Of a stretch of 64,000 bases of DNA, positions 1 through 8,051 are shown in pieces. The notes beneath the pieces were generated by a model. The model was not told the origin of the DNA. It made no database searches and was given only the letters and a program-made list of their open reading frames with translations. The first letter of the stretch is position 1. The number at the start of each line of letters is the position of its first letter. The DNA is from CAZPDM01 sp964585305 (GTDB lineage: Bacteria > Planctomycetota > Uabimicrobiia > Uabimicrobiales > JABWCH01): positions 79,475 through 143,474 of the forward strand of contig CAZPDM010000001.1 of the NCBI GenBank assembly GCA_964585305.1. Reading direction: 5' to 3'. Position numbers and translations under genes: made by a program.

Positions 1-990
1 GGTGATACTATTACTTCAGCAGATAATCCTTGTGTAAAAGCCCTTCCAGGTTTTAAAGAAGTTAAGCCTGTTGTTTTTTCTTCATTCTATCCTGTTGCTG
101 CGGACGATTATCCCGAATTATGTGAAGCAATGGAACGTTTAAATCTTAATGATGCCTCCTTCCAATATCAAAAGGACAATTCAACTGCTTTGGGTTCAGG
201 ATTTCGTTGTGGATTCTTAGGCTTGTTACACATGGATATAATACAAGAACGATTGGAACGAGAATTTCATCAATCTTTAGTTATTACAGCTCCTACTGTT
301 CGCTATAAATTTTTGTTGAGTACCGGAGAAGAAGTATATATTGACAACCCTGTCAAATATCCTGATCCTAGCAAAATCAAAAAATCCGAAGAACTTTTTG
401 TCAAAGGAGTGATTGTTCTTCCATCGGAATATCTTGGAGCAATCATTAAACTATGTATCGAACGTAGAGGAACACAACAAAGTTTAACATACTTAGATTC
501 TAAGCGTGTAGAATTGATTTTCGAATTACCGCTAGCTGAAATCATGTATGATTTTTATGATCAATTAAAATCTCGTTCACGTGGTTATGCCTCTTTTGAT
601 TACGATATTATTGGCTATCGAGAAAGCAATCTTGTTAAACTAGATATTCTTGTAGCCAAAGAGCAAATGGACGCGCTTTCTGTTATTGTTCACGAAACTC
701 AGGCTTATCACCGAGGTCGTCAAATTTGCGAACGTTTGAAAAAAAGCATTCACAAACAACTTTTCCCTGTTGCTCTTCAAGCTGCTATTGGAGGAAAGGT
801 CATTGCTCGTGAAACGATTCCCGCTATGCGTAAAGATGTTCTAGCTAAATGTTATGGTGGCGATGTCAGCCGCAAGAGAAAACTTCTTGACAAACAAAAA
901 GAAGGCAAAAAACGAATGAAGATGGTTGGACAAGTCGAAATTCCACAAGAAGCCTTCCTTGCTGTTCTAAAAGTAGGTGAAGACGAATAA
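1..990 (+). CDS. lepA: Elongation factor 4 (LepA), C-terminal part
   Basis: The reading frame is open from the first base of the window, so this is the C-terminal 329 residues of a protein of about 600. LepA is a ribosome-associated GTPase that remodels stalled or back-translocated ribosomes. The visible part has the EF4 hallmarks FRCGFLGLLHMDIIQERLER and, near the end, the EF4-specific C-terminal domain with KCYGGDVSRKRKLLDKQKEGK and the closing VEIPQEAFLAVLK. The GTPase domain is outside the window. A strong hairpin terminator follows, so lepA is probably not co-transcribed with the ribosomal genes downstream. Identification is very secure. Confidence 0.97.
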   Translation, partial: GDTITSADNPCVKALPGFKEVKPVVFSSFYPVAADDYPELCEAMERLNLNDASFQYQKDNSTALGSGFRCGFLGLLHMDIIQERLEREFHQSLVITAPTVRYKFLLSTGEEVYIDNPVKYPDPSKIKKSEELFVKGVIVLPSEYLGAIIKLCIERRGTQQSLTYLDSKRVELIFELPLAEIMYDFYDQLKSRSRGYASFDYDIIGYRESNLVKLDILVAKEQMDALSVIVHETQAYHRGRQICERLKKSIHKQLFPVALQAAIGGKVIARETIPAMRKDVLAKCYGGDVSRKRKLLDKQKEGKKRMKMVGQVEIPQEAFLAVLKVGEDE

Positions 991-1074
991 CAAAAAAATG
1001 TATTAAAAAAGCAAAATATTACAGAAAAATAAAAATATTTTAATTTATTTAACTTCATTAAAATAAATATGTTG

Positions 1075-1108
1075 GCCAAGAATTATTGCAATTCTTGGCT
1101 ATTTTTTT
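1075..1108 (+). terminator. Intrinsic terminator of lepA
   Basis: Perfect 10-bp stem (1075-1084 with 1090-1099) and a 5-base loop, followed at once by a T-run. It closes lepA and insulates it from the S10 operon promoter 30 bases downstream. Confidence 0.9.
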
Positions 1109-1131
1109 GAAGAAAAAAAATAAAAATTTTC

Positions 1132-1160
1132 TTGACAAAATTAGAGAGAATCGCTAAAAT
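1132..1160 (+). promoter_or_regulatory. Sigma-70 type promoter of the S10 operon
   Basis: A consensus -35 box TTGACA (1132-1137), a 17-base spacer and TAAAAT (1155-1160). It lies between the lepA terminator and rpsJ. The same pair of hexamers with the same spacing lies upstream of infC (56152-56180), so the two translation operons may share basal control. Confidence 0.8.
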
Positions 1161-1364
1161 CCATCCACAGCCTAAAAATTCAGGCGAACGGGTCTGACCC
1201 TAACACAAACTTTATCTACCTCAATATTTTTGGTAAAACATTACCACCTCATCTTTAATCTGGTGCGCCGGATTAACACATCAAAAGCAAAAAGGCCGTA
1301 GCTTGTTTATATTGTTTTTTTTTAGTTAGAAGGGATACATGGTTTTACACCATGCCAGGTAACT
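1161..1364 (+). promoter_or_regulatory. Structured 5' leader of rpsJ
   Basis: About 200 bases of untranslated leader between the promoter and rpsJ. It holds three tandem hairpins: TGGTAA/TTACCA (1231-1246), a 9-bp stem with tetraloop TGCG (1255-1276, one G-T wobble) and CATGGT/ACCATG (1338-1354), the last ending 10 bases before the start codon. No protein is encoded. An S10-operon leader is regulated by L4 in Escherichia coli; whether this one works that way is inference. Confidence 0.55.
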
Positions 1365-1673
1365 ATGGCAACCGAAAAAATTCAAATTCGGATGGAAGCC
1401 TATGATCATGAAGTCCTGGATAAATGTGCATTAGAACTGGTTGATGCTGCGAAGAAGACTGGTGCGCAAGTGTCTGGTCCAGTTCCACTCCCCACTAAAG
1501 TTGAACGCTACACTGTATTACGTTCACCTCACGTGGATAAAAAATCCAGGGAGCAATTTGAAATCCGAACTCATAAAAGACTAGTATATTTACTAGAAAC
1601 CACTCCCAAAACTGTAGAAGCCTTAACCAAATTAACTATGCCGGCTGGAGTAGAAATTCGGATTAAAGCATAA
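1365..1673 (+). CDS. rpsJ: Ribosomal protein S10
   Basis: 102-residue small-subunit protein of the 30S head; in other bacteria it is also the NusE partner in antitermination. The sequence shows the family core RMEAYDHEVLDKCALELVDA and the motifs SGPVPLPTK and RSPHVDKKSREQFEIRTHKR. It is the first gene of the S10 operon, as usual, but the next gene is rplD rather than rplC. The ribosome-binding site is weak (AGG about 8 bases upstream), which fits control through the leader hairpins. Secure call. Confidence 0.98.
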   Translation: MATEKIQIRMEAYDHEVLDKCALELVDAAKKTGAQVSGPVPLPTKVERYTVLRSPHVDKKSREQFEIRTHKRLVYLLETTPKTVEALTKLTMPAGVEIRIKA

Positions 1674-1947
1674 TTAAACTAAACAGAATAACAGAGAAGG
1701 TACTTTTGTACATACTAAAATACTTAGCTATCCAGCTAAAACAATTTCGTTTCAAGTATTTTAGGGATTGCCAACTAAGGGGAATATTTTTTATTTTTTT
1801 TTAGAAAATATTTAGATTTTGTTGGTGATACAAAAATATGTACACTTTGTACACTTTAAAAAATTTCGATCCTAAAAGATTAGGATCAGATCACTAACAT
1901 TCGTTAATATTTCAAACACTATTAACAATAATGTATCGGAAAATCTA
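1674..1947 (+). promoter_or_regulatory. Structured spacer where rplC (L3) would be expected
   Basis: 274 bases without a credible ORF between rpsJ and rplD. It contains a perfect 11-bp inverted repeat (1715-1725 with 1754-1764) enclosing a small TAGCT/AGCTA hairpin, a T-rich stretch flanked by AATATTTT/AAAATATT, and a perfect 8-bp hairpin with a 4-base loop (1868-1887). The outer stem shares AAAATAC/GTATTTT with the stem upstream of infC. No fragment of L3 could be recognised in any frame by eye. Confidence 0.5.
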
Positions 1948-2646
1948 ATGAGAGTACCTGTATTTGATGCGAATGGCAAACGGACCCAAGACATTTTAGA
2001 ATTTGATGAAAATATTTTCGGCGACGAGGTCCGTGAGATTCTACTAAAAGAAGCTATCTTAATGTATGAAGCACGTCAGCGACAAGGGACCTCCTCGACC
2101 AAAACCCGAAGCGATTGCGCTGGTAGCGGTCGCAAATTGTGGCGTCAAAAGGGTACTGGTCGTGCCCGCGTTGGTCCACTCCGTGCTCCTCATTGGCGTG
2201 GCGGCGGTCGTGTATTTGGTCCACATCCTCGTGATTATGGATACGATATGCCGAAAAAAGCCCGCCAAGTCGCCCTAAAGAGTGCCTGGTTGGCCAAATT
2301 TAATGACAAAGAAATTATGGTCATTGAAGGGTTCCCGGTTAGCAACACTCCTAAAACTAAACCCGTCTTTGAAACTCTCGAAAAAATGGGAGTTACTAAA
2401 CAACGTGTTTTAGTTGGTTTAAATGAAAATAACGAAATCTTAATGAAGTCCCTACGCAACATTCCCAGACTTTCTATGGAAAGTATTGCTCGGTTTAATC
2501 CATATATCTTATTAGCAAATGACCGAGTTGTTCTATTAAAACAAGCGTTTGAAACCCTGATTACCAGTCATGGGGGACAAGTTAAGACACTGCACCGTAC
2601 AGATTTGTACAATAAAGAAGATTCCGTTAAACAGGAATCGAAGTAG
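1948..2646 (+). CDS. rplD: Ribosomal protein L4
   Basis: 232-residue large-subunit protein that lines the peptide exit tunnel with L22. The extended loop is clear: RQGTSSTKTRSDCAGSGRK and WRQKGTGRARVGPLRAPHWR, then GGGRVFGPHPRDY. Length is slightly above the usual 200-210. In E. coli L4 represses its own operon; the unusual structured spacer just upstream makes a similar role here possible but unproven. rplW follows after 11 bases. Confidence 0.97.
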   Translation: MRVPVFDANGKRTQDILEFDENIFGDEVREILLKEAILMYEARQRQGTSSTKTRSDCAGSGRKLWRQKGTGRARVGPLRAPHWRGGGRVFGPHPRDYGYDMPKKARQVALKSAWLAKFNDKEIMVIEGFPVSNTPKTKPVFETLEKMGVTKQRVLVGLNENNEILMKSLRNIPRLSMESIARFNPYILLANDRVVLLKQAFETLITSHGGQVKTLHRTDLYNKEDSVKQESK

Positions 2647-2657
2647 GGGACTGCGCC

Positions 2658-2954
2658 ATGATGTCGAGAGATCCTTATAGCATTATCTTACGTCCATTGA
2701 TGACGGAAAAAGCCAATCGGGATATGGAAAAATATAATGCCTACCATTTTGAAGTGGCTTTAAATGCAAATAAAATCGAAATCAAAAATGCTATCGAAAA
2801 AATTTATGCCCACAAAAAAGTGAAAGTAGAGCAAGTTAGAATTGTTAATAAACATCCCAAAACTCGACGTTTCCGTTTGCATGTAAGTACCACCAGAGCG
2901 TGGAAAAAAGCAATTGTATCTTTGGACAAAGAATCCAAACTAGAATTATTCTAA
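2658..2954 (+). CDS. rplW: Ribosomal protein L23
   Basis: 98-residue protein at the exit of the peptide tunnel, where it docks trigger factor and SRP. Family features are RPLMTEKANRDMEKYNAYHFEV and NKIEIKNAIEKIYAHKKVKV with the KTRRFR stretch. Two ATG codons are adjacent at 2658; the first is taken. It lies between rplD and rplB in standard order. Confidence 0.96.
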   Translation: MMSRDPYSIILRPLMTEKANRDMEKYNAYHFEVALNANKIEIKNAIEKIYAHKKVKVEQVRIVNKHPKTRRFRLHVSTTRAWKKAIVSLDKESKLELF

Positions 2955-3029
2955 TTTTTTTACGAAAAAATCCAAGTCATCCCAATCTTGGACAAGATAA
3001 ATTATTTTCGACTCGAAAGAGAGTAATCT

Positions 3030-3857
3030 ATGGGGCTTCGTAAATTAAAACCAGTCACACCAGGCACACGCGCCATGATTCTTCCGGATTTTGAAGAAAT
3101 TACTAAAAATACTCCGGAAAAAAGTTTGGTCTGTCGCCTAAAAAGAAGTGGCGGTAGAAATAATTATGGAAACACCACTGCCAGATTTCGTGGAGCTGGT
3201 GTTAAACGACAATATCGCCTAATTGATTTCAAACGCAATAAAGATAATATCCCTGGTGTAGTAAAAGCGATCGAATACGATCCTAATCGCTCATCTCGTA
3301 TTGCTTTGATTTATTATAAAGATGGCGAAAAACGCTATATTTTAGCTCCAATTGACCTTAAAGTTGGTGATGTAATTATGTCCGGCGATAAAGTAGAGCC
3401 ACATGTAGGAAACTGCATGCCACTCGAAAATATTCCTGTCGGTCTTATGATTCACAACGTAGAATTAAAACCCGGTCGCGGTGGGCAAATTGCCCGTTCT
3501 GCTGGTATGGCTGTACAATTGTCTGCAAAAGAAGGCGATTATGCAGTATTGCTTTTCCCATCCGGCGAAATTCATAAAGTTTGTATCCGTTGCCGTGCTA
3601 CAATAGGTCAAGTTGGTAATATTGATTATCAAAACGTTTCTATTGGTAAAGCTGGTAAAAATCGTTATCGTGGTTGGCGCGGTCATGTTCGTGGCGTTGC
3701 GCAAAACCCTGTATGCCATCCAATGGGTGGTGGTGAAGGACGTACTGGTGGTGGCCGTCAATCTTGTTCGCCTACAGGCGTATTATCTAAAGGTGGTCTT
3801 ACCAGAAATCCTAGAAAAACTAGCAGTCGTTTTATTATCCGTAGGAGAAAGAAGTAG
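3030..3857 (+). CDS. rplB: Ribosomal protein L2
   Basis: 275-residue core 50S protein needed for subunit joining and peptidyl-transferase activity. It shows KSGGRNN-like KRSGGRNNYGN, the RYILAPIDLKVGD barrel region, and the C-terminal GVAQNPVCHPMGGGEGR that carries the conserved His near the peptidyl-transferase centre. Normal family length. Its stop codon overlaps the rpsS start by one base, which suggests translational coupling. Confidence 0.98.
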   Translation: MGLRKLKPVTPGTRAMILPDFEEITKNTPEKSLVCRLKRSGGRNNYGNTTARFRGAGVKRQYRLIDFKRNKDNIPGVVKAIEYDPNRSSRIALIYYKDGEKRYILAPIDLKVGDVIMSGDKVEPHVGNCMPLENIPVGLMIHNVELKPGRGGQIARSAGMAVQLSAKEGDYAVLLFPSGEIHKVCIRCRATIGQVGNIDYQNVSIGKAGKNRYRGWRGHVRGVAQNPVCHPMGGGEGRTGGGRQSCSPTGVLSKGGLTRNPRKTSSRFIIRRRKK

Positions 3858-4156
3858 TGAGCCGATCCAGCAAAAAAGGTCCCTATTATGATGAAAAACT
3901 TCTAAAAAAAGTAAATATTCAAAAACAAAAAAACGATGGGGAACCAATTAAGACATGGTCGCGCGCATGCACGATCCTTCCGGAATTTGTGGATCATACC
4001 TTCTTAGTCCACAACGGTAAAATTTTCCATCGCGTATCGGTACGCGAGGAAATGGTTGGTCATAAACTTGGAGAATTTTCGCTTACCCGGACATTTCGTA
4101 ACCACGCTAAGAAGGATAAACCGGGTGCTAGCGGTGGTAAAGCTCCTGGCAAATAG
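3857..4156 (+). CDS. rpsS: Ribosomal protein S19
   Basis: 99-residue 30S head protein that contacts S13. It starts with GTG in the overlap TAGTG with the rplB stop, and the N-terminus SRSSKKGPYYDEKLLKKV is typical of the family. KTWSRACTILPEFVDHTFLVHNGK and the GHKLGEFSLTRTFRNH segment confirm it. The C-terminal basic tail is a little longer than usual. Confidence 0.97.
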   Translation: MSRSSKKGPYYDEKLLKKVNIQKQKNDGEPIKTWSRACTILPEFVDHTFLVHNGKIFHRVSVREEMVGHKLGEFSLTRTFRNHAKKDKPGASGGKAPGK

Positions 4157-4167
4157 GTAGTTAGCAC

Positions 4168-4578
4168 ATGAAATTTCAAGCAAGTCATCGCTTCGTCCGA
4201 ATTGGACCTCGCAAAGCTCGCTATGTTATTGATCTTGTTCGCAACAAACAGGTAAATAGTGCTTTGGAAATTTTGCGATGCGTTCAAAAACGTGCTGCAG
4301 ATATTGTCCGAAAAGTATTAAATTCTGCGATTGCTAACGCTGATCAACATGGCGGAAATGTTAATGAACTTGTAATTACAGAAGCCCGCGTGGATGGTGG
4401 GCCGATGTTAAAACGCTTCCGCCCCGGGCCAATGGGACGAGCTATGCGGATTCGACGTCGCATGTCCCATATCTATATTACTGTAGAAGATAAAGTGGCA
4501 ACCGCAACTCCAAACGATAAACCTGCCTCAAAGGCCCCCGAAAAGGTCGAAAACACTAAGGCGGATACTAAGCAATAG
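4168..4578 (+). CDS. rplV: Ribosomal protein L22
   Basis: 136-residue 50S protein whose beta-hairpin reaches the exit-tunnel constriction beside L4. KARYVIDLVRNKQVNSALEIL and the hairpin GPMLKRFRPGPMGRAMRIRR are clear. The last 25 or so residues (VATATPNDKPASKAP...) are a polar extension not found in the minimal family. Ends 9 bases before rpsC. Confidence 0.96.
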   Translation: MKFQASHRFVRIGPRKARYVIDLVRNKQVNSALEILRCVQKRAADIVRKVLNSAIANADQHGGNVNELVITEARVDGGPMLKRFRPGPMGRAMRIRRRMSHIYITVEDKVATATPNDKPASKAPEKVENTKADTKQ

Positions 4579-4587
4579 GAGAGAATT

Positions 4588-5298
4588 ATGGGGCAAAAGG
4601 TTAGCCCAACTGGTTTTAGAATTGGTATTACCGAACCTTGGCGAAGTCGCTGGTATTCCAATAGAAAAGTGGAATATTCTCGCTTCTTACTAGAAGATCA
4701 ACGCATTCGCAAGTTCGTTAAAAAACAATACGCTTTTAGCAATATTCCCTATATTGAAATTGAAAGAACACGAGAACGCATCAATATTATTCTTCATACT
4801 GCAAAAGCTGGCCTTATCATCGGTAAAAAAGGCGTAACCGTTGATAAAATCAAATCTAGTCTCGAACAATTTATTGCAAATACCCAAAAAACTAAAATTG
4901 CAGTAAATGTCGAAATTAAAGAAGTCAAAAAGCCAGAAGTAGATGCGCAACTTATCGCTGAAAATATTGCCGAACAGATGGAAAAGCGCGCTAATTATCG
5001 CCGTGTTATGAAAAAAGCTATGGATGTAGCTATTGAAAATGGCGTATTAGGTGTTAAAGTTCAAATTTCTGGACGTCTGTCGGGTGCAGAAATGGCTCGT
5101 ACCGAAGCTGCCGTACTTGGCAAAGTCCCATTGCAGACTTTAGACGCTCATGTCCAATATGGATTCGCAGAAGCCTTGACTACCTATGGTCTCAATGGTA
5201 TCAAGGTATGGGTATATCATGGTAAATACGGTGAGGAGGTAACGAACGATGTCCCTGATGCCCAAAAGAATAAAGTTCAGAAAAACCCAAAGAGGTAA
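4588..5298 (+). CDS. rpsC: Ribosomal protein S3
   Basis: 236-residue protein at the mRNA entry channel. It has the N-terminal GQKVSPTGFRIGITEPWRS, the type II KH domain with GLIIGKKGVTVDKIK, and the C-terminal ISGRLSGAEMARTE and VWVYHGKYG motifs. A perfect GGAGG ribosome-binding site precedes the next gene inside the end of this one, and the two genes overlap by 50 bases. Confidence 0.98.
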   Translation: MGQKVSPTGFRIGITEPWRSRWYSNRKVEYSRFLLEDQRIRKFVKKQYAFSNIPYIEIERTRERINIILHTAKAGLIIGKKGVTVDKIKSSLEQFIANTQKTKIAVNVEIKEVKKPEVDAQLIAENIAEQMEKRANYRRVMKKAMDVAIENGVLGVKVQISGRLSGAEMARTEAAVLGKVPLQTLDAHVQYGFAEALTTYGLNGIKVWVYHGKYGEEVTNDVPDAQKNKVQKNPKR

Positions 5299-5668
5299 CA
5301 TCCGCGGGAAAGCCACACAAGGTAATTCCGTATCCTTTGGTGAATTTGGTTTAATGGCTATGGAACCTGCTTGGTTAAGTGCTCAACAAATTGAAGCAGG
5401 CCGTATTACTGCTAACCACTTTCTACGCCATGAAGGCCGTATTTATATTCGCGTTTTCCCTCATAAACCCATTACAAGTATGCCTCAAGAAACTCGTATG
5501 GGTAAAGGAAAAGGCGAGCCTAACAAATGGGTAGCAGTGATTAAACCTGGTACAATTATTTTTGAACTTGATGGTATCCCTAAAGATACTGCTAAACAAA
5601 CATTCAATCGTATTGCTCACAAATTACCTTTTAAGACTCGCTTCGTAGAGAGGAGGGCCTTCAAGTAA
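5249..5668 (+). CDS. rplP: Ribosomal protein L16
   Basis: 139-residue 50S protein near the A-site tRNA. The start at 5249 is chosen because GAGGAGGT (5233-5240) lies 8 bases upstream; a second ATG at 5258 is too far from it. It therefore overlaps rpsC by 50 bases. Family motifs: MPKRIKFRKTQRG, ARRAMTR-equivalent AGRITANHFLRHEGR, MPQETRMGKGKGEP. Ends in a one-base overlap with rpmC. Confidence 0.97.
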   Translation: MSLMPKRIKFRKTQRGNIRGKATQGNSVSFGEFGLMAMEPAWLSAQQIEAGRITANHFLRHEGRIYIRVFPHKPITSMPQETRMGKGKGEPNKWVAVIKPGTIIFELDGIPKDTAKQTFNRIAHKLPFKTRFVERRAFK

Positions 5669-5886
5669 TGAGAAAATCATTAAAAGCCTTACAAAATAAA
5701 TCTCGTGAGGAACTCCTTAAAGAGCTTAAAGCTACCCAAGAAGCTATCTTTAAACTTCGTTTCCAAAAATCTGTTGAGGAAACGATGGATACTAGTCAAT
5801 TCCGTAAGTCTCGTGTAAAAATTGCCCAAATTAACACGCTTCTCCGACAAATGGAATTGGCCGCAGATAAAGAAAAAAAAGCCTAA
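5668..5886 (+). CDS. rpmC: Ribosomal protein L29
   Basis: 72-residue helical protein at the exit tunnel. Shows the pattern REELLKELKATQEAIFKLRFQ and the basic SRVKIAQINTLLRQ. Start ATG overlaps the rplP stop (TAATG), with GAGGAGGG just upstream inside rplP. Confidence 0.94.
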   Translation: MRKSLKALQNKSREELLKELKATQEAIFKLRFQKSVEETMDTSQFRKSRVKIAQINTLLRQMELAADKEKKA

Positions 5887-5921
5887 TTTAAACTCACTGG
5901 ATTGCTAAAAGCCCCAAAAGG

Positions 5922-5947
5922 TTCTCACCTCCTTAAGGAGGTGAGAA
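5922..5947 (+). promoter_or_regulatory. Perfect SD/anti-SD palindrome before rpsQ
   Basis: Perfect inverted repeat with 11-bp arms (5922-5932 with 5937-5947) around TTAA. Its left arm contains CACCTCCTTA, identical to the usual 3' end of 16S rRNA, and the right arm contains a full Shine-Dalgarno TAAGGAGGTGA. No start codon lies at working distance: rpsQ begins 37 bases after it. There is no T-run, so it is not a simple terminator. Confidence 0.6.
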
Positions 5948-5984
5948 AAACAATTTTAATTTAATTTTCTGGGTTGAAATAAAT

Positions 5985-6266
5985 ATGGAAGAAAAAAGAG
6001 GACATCGCAAGACCATTATTGGAATTGTTAGCAGTGATAAGATGGATAAAACCATTACTGTTACTGTAGAACGAATCGTCCAACATGCTCGCTATAAAAA
6101 ATATATTAAACGCTATAGTAAGCTCAAAGCCCATGATGAAAACGGTGATGCCCATATAGGTGATAGTGTTGAAATCATGGAAACTCGCCCAATATCCAAA
6201 ACAAAAACCTGGCGGCTTGTCAGAGTTATTAAATCTGTGAATAAACCTGAGGCGGCTAAAGCCTAG
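5985..6266 (+). CDS. rpsQ: Ribosomal protein S17
   Basis: 93-residue primary 16S rRNA-binding protein with an OB fold. Shows RKTIIGIVSSDKMDKTITVTV and GDSVEIMETRPISKTKTWRL, both typical. The upstream region is AT-rich with no strong ribosome-binding site near the ATG; the nearest is locked in the palindrome at 5922-5947. Confidence 0.96.
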   Translation: MEEKRGHRKTIIGIVSSDKMDKTITVTVERIVQHARYKKYIKRYSKLKAHDENGDAHIGDSVEIMETRPISKTKTWRLVRVIKSVNKPEAAKA

Positions 6267-6295
6267 GTAGCGCATCATCGGAAAGGTAAAAAGCC

Positions 6296-6664
6296 ATGAT
6301 CCAAATGCAAACCATGCTTGATGTCGCGGACAACACCGGTGCTAAACAAGTCATGTGTTTTAAAGTACTCGGATCTACCCGAAAACGTTATGCTCACATT
6401 GGCGATATTGTTATTGGTTCTGTTAAAAAAGTTCTGCCAAATATTGATATTAAGCAGGGCGATATTGTACGCGGTGTAATCGTTAGAACCAGTAAAAATT
6501 TGCGTCGCGAAGACGGTTCTTATGTGAGATTCGATCGAAATGCTCTCGTTCTATTGGATAAAGAACAAGAACCTCGCGGAAGTCGTATTTTTGGAGCGGT
6601 AGCTAGGGAACTACGTGAAAAGAATTTCATGAAAATTATTGCCTTGGCACCAGAGGTAGTATAA
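6296..6664 (+). CDS. rplN: Ribosomal protein L14
   Basis: 122-residue protein at the subunit interface. The start MIQMQTMLDVADNTGAKQVM and the C-terminal GSRIFGAVARELREKNFMKI are diagnostic, and the length is exactly the family norm. AAGG lies 7 bases before the ATG. rplX follows after two bases. Confidence 0.98.
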   Translation: MIQMQTMLDVADNTGAKQVMCFKVLGSTRKRYAHIGDIVIGSVKKVLPNIDIKQGDIVRGVIVRTSKNLRREDGSYVRFDRNALVLLDKEQEPRGSRIFGAVARELREKNFMKIIALAPEVV

Positions 6665-6666
6665 CA

Positions 6667-7065
6667 ATGCAAAAAAATACACAACCTAAAATGCGCAAAA
6701 TCCGCATTAAAAAAGGTGATTACGTGCAAGTAATTTCCGGCCAAGATGCTGGTAAAAAAGGAAAAGTCCTACGAATTTTGCACAAACAAAATCGTGTAAT
6801 CATCGAAGGTATTCAATATATTATCCGCCATACTCGCAAAACCGAAAAAAATTCTCAAGGCGGCCGTGTTGAAAAAGAGGCTCCTATTCATATTTCCAAT
6901 ATTATGTTATATTGCCCTCATACCCAAAAGCCTACCCGTACTACATATCGGTTTGAAGAAGTAAAAGAAAAAGTCAAAGATGTAGAAGGCGTTGAAACTA
7001 ATGTAGAACACGCCAAACACATCAAAGTACGATATAGCAAGAAAAGCAATCGCCAAATTAAGTAG
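6667..7065 (+). CDS. rplX: Ribosomal protein L24
   Basis: 132-residue assembly-initiator protein of the 50S. The KOW motif is visible as KKGDYVQVISGQDAGKKGKV, then GGRVEKEAPIHISNIMLYCP. The tail (about residues 98-132) is longer than in E. coli L24 and rich in lysine and glutamate. Near-continuous with rplN and rplE. Confidence 0.95.
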   Translation: MQKNTQPKMRKIRIKKGDYVQVISGQDAGKKGKVLRILHKQNRVIIEGIQYIIRHTRKTEKNSQGGRVEKEAPIHISNIMLYCPHTQKPTRTTYRFEEVKEKVKDVEGVETNVEHAKHIKVRYSKKSNRQIK

Positions 7066-7076
7066 GGAGTGACGCT

Positions 7077-7622
7077 GTGGCAGTAAGATTGATGGATAAA
7101 TACAACAAAGAAATTAAGCCCGGCCTCAAAGAAAAGCTAGGCCGCTCCAATGAACTATCAATTCCTAAATTGGAAAAGATTGTAGTTAGTATGGGAGTTG
7201 GTAAAGCTATTGAGAATAAACGCCGTCTTGAATGCGCAGTTCGCGACTTAGGTCTGATTAGTGGCCAGCGTCCTATTATTTGCAAAGCAAAAAAATCCGT
7301 AGCAGGATTTAAGCTTCGCCAAGGCCAAGAAATCGGCTGTAAAGTTACTCTGCGTAAACGTCAAATGTATGAATTTTTGGATCGTCTCATCAATATAGCA
7401 ATTCCTCGTGTACGCGATTTCCGCGGTCTACCTACTGAATCTTTTGACGGGTTTGGAAATTATGCTATGGGTATCACTGATCAATCTATTTTCCCTGAAA
7501 TTAGTCTTGATACAATTGAATTCCCACAAGGGATGGATGTTGTTATGGTGATCAAAAATAGCAAATCTTCTAACGAGTCCCTAGAACTACTTAGGTATTT
7601 TGGGATGCCGTTCAAAAAATAG
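7077..7622 (+). CDS. rplE: Ribosomal protein L5
   Basis: 181-residue protein that binds 5S rRNA and contacts the P-site tRNA. GTG start with GGGAG eight bases upstream. Family motifs: LEKIVVSMGVGKAIENKR, GQRPIICKAKKSVAGFKLR, GCKVTLRKRQMYEFLDRL and the closing LELLRYFGMPF. Standard order before rpsZ. Confidence 0.97.
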   Translation: MAVRLMDKYNKEIKPGLKEKLGRSNELSIPKLEKIVVSMGVGKAIENKRRLECAVRDLGLISGQRPIICKAKKSVAGFKLRQGQEIGCKVTLRKRQMYEFLDRLINIAIPRVRDFRGLPTESFDGFGNYAMGITDQSIFPEISLDTIEFPQGMDVVMVIKNSKSSNESLELLRYFGMPFKK

Positions 7623-7631
7623 GAGAATTTT

Positions 7632-7826
7632 ATGGCGAAGAAATCGCTTGTTAATAAATGCGAACGCAACAAAGTAAATCCTAAATATAGCACCCGTCGT
7701 TATAATCGCTGCAGCTTATGCGGCCGTGAACGTGGATATTATCGCAAATTTGGGATTTGCCGTATATGTTTCAGAAATCTGGCACACAAAGGGGAAATCC
7801 CTGGTGTACAAAAAGCCAGTTGGTAA
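7632..7826 (+). CDS. rpsZ: Ribosomal protein S14, zinc-binding short type
   Basis: 64-residue 30S head protein of the short, zinc-binding (C+) form, unlike the 100-residue zinc-free form. The zinc-ribbon cysteines are in CSLCGRERGYYRKFGICRIC, followed by FRNLAHKGEIPGVQKASW. GGAGA lies just upstream of the start. It ends a continuous run of genes; a 225-base spacer follows. Confidence 0.97.
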   Translation: MAKKSLVNKCERNKVNPKYSTRRYNRCSLCGRERGYYRKFGICRICFRNLAHKGEIPGVQKASW

Positions 7827-8051
7827 AATTGATTATATCTCGTAAAAAAATTTGTAGCTAAATTCAGATAGCTCAAATTTTTTCATCAAAAAATTTTACT
7901 AGAAAAAATATTTGTTTCATCTTTGATCTCTCTTAAAGATTAAGAAACAATGTTCTTTTCTGTCAAAAAATTTTAAGCAGGAAAATAACCTTTGATGAAG
8001 AGTCAAAGTACTAAATAAATATTTTCCATCAAAAATTTGGGGAAATCTTCT
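7827..8051 (+). promoter_or_regulatory. Structured leader upstream of rpsH
   Basis: AT-rich spacer with no gene. It contains GTTTC/GAAAC enclosing ATCTTT/AAAGAT (about 7912-7947), then the recurring element at 7980-8027: outer stem GGAAAATA (7980-7987) with TATTTTCC (8020-8027) and inner stem CTTTGA (7990-7995) with TCAAAG (8003-8008). CATCA just after the element can pair with TGATG at the rpsH start (8053-8057). A regulatory role is inferred from structure and recurrence. Confidence 0.5.

Noticed and set aside
1948..2646. rplD as an L3-L4 fusion that would explain missing rplC
   Set aside because: The 232-residue product matches L4 from its N-terminus on, with no additional L3-like domain.
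5922..5947. Terminator within the S10 operon after rpmC
   Set aside because: The stem is strong but has no T-run on the plus strand, and essential genes follow without another promoter that I could see.
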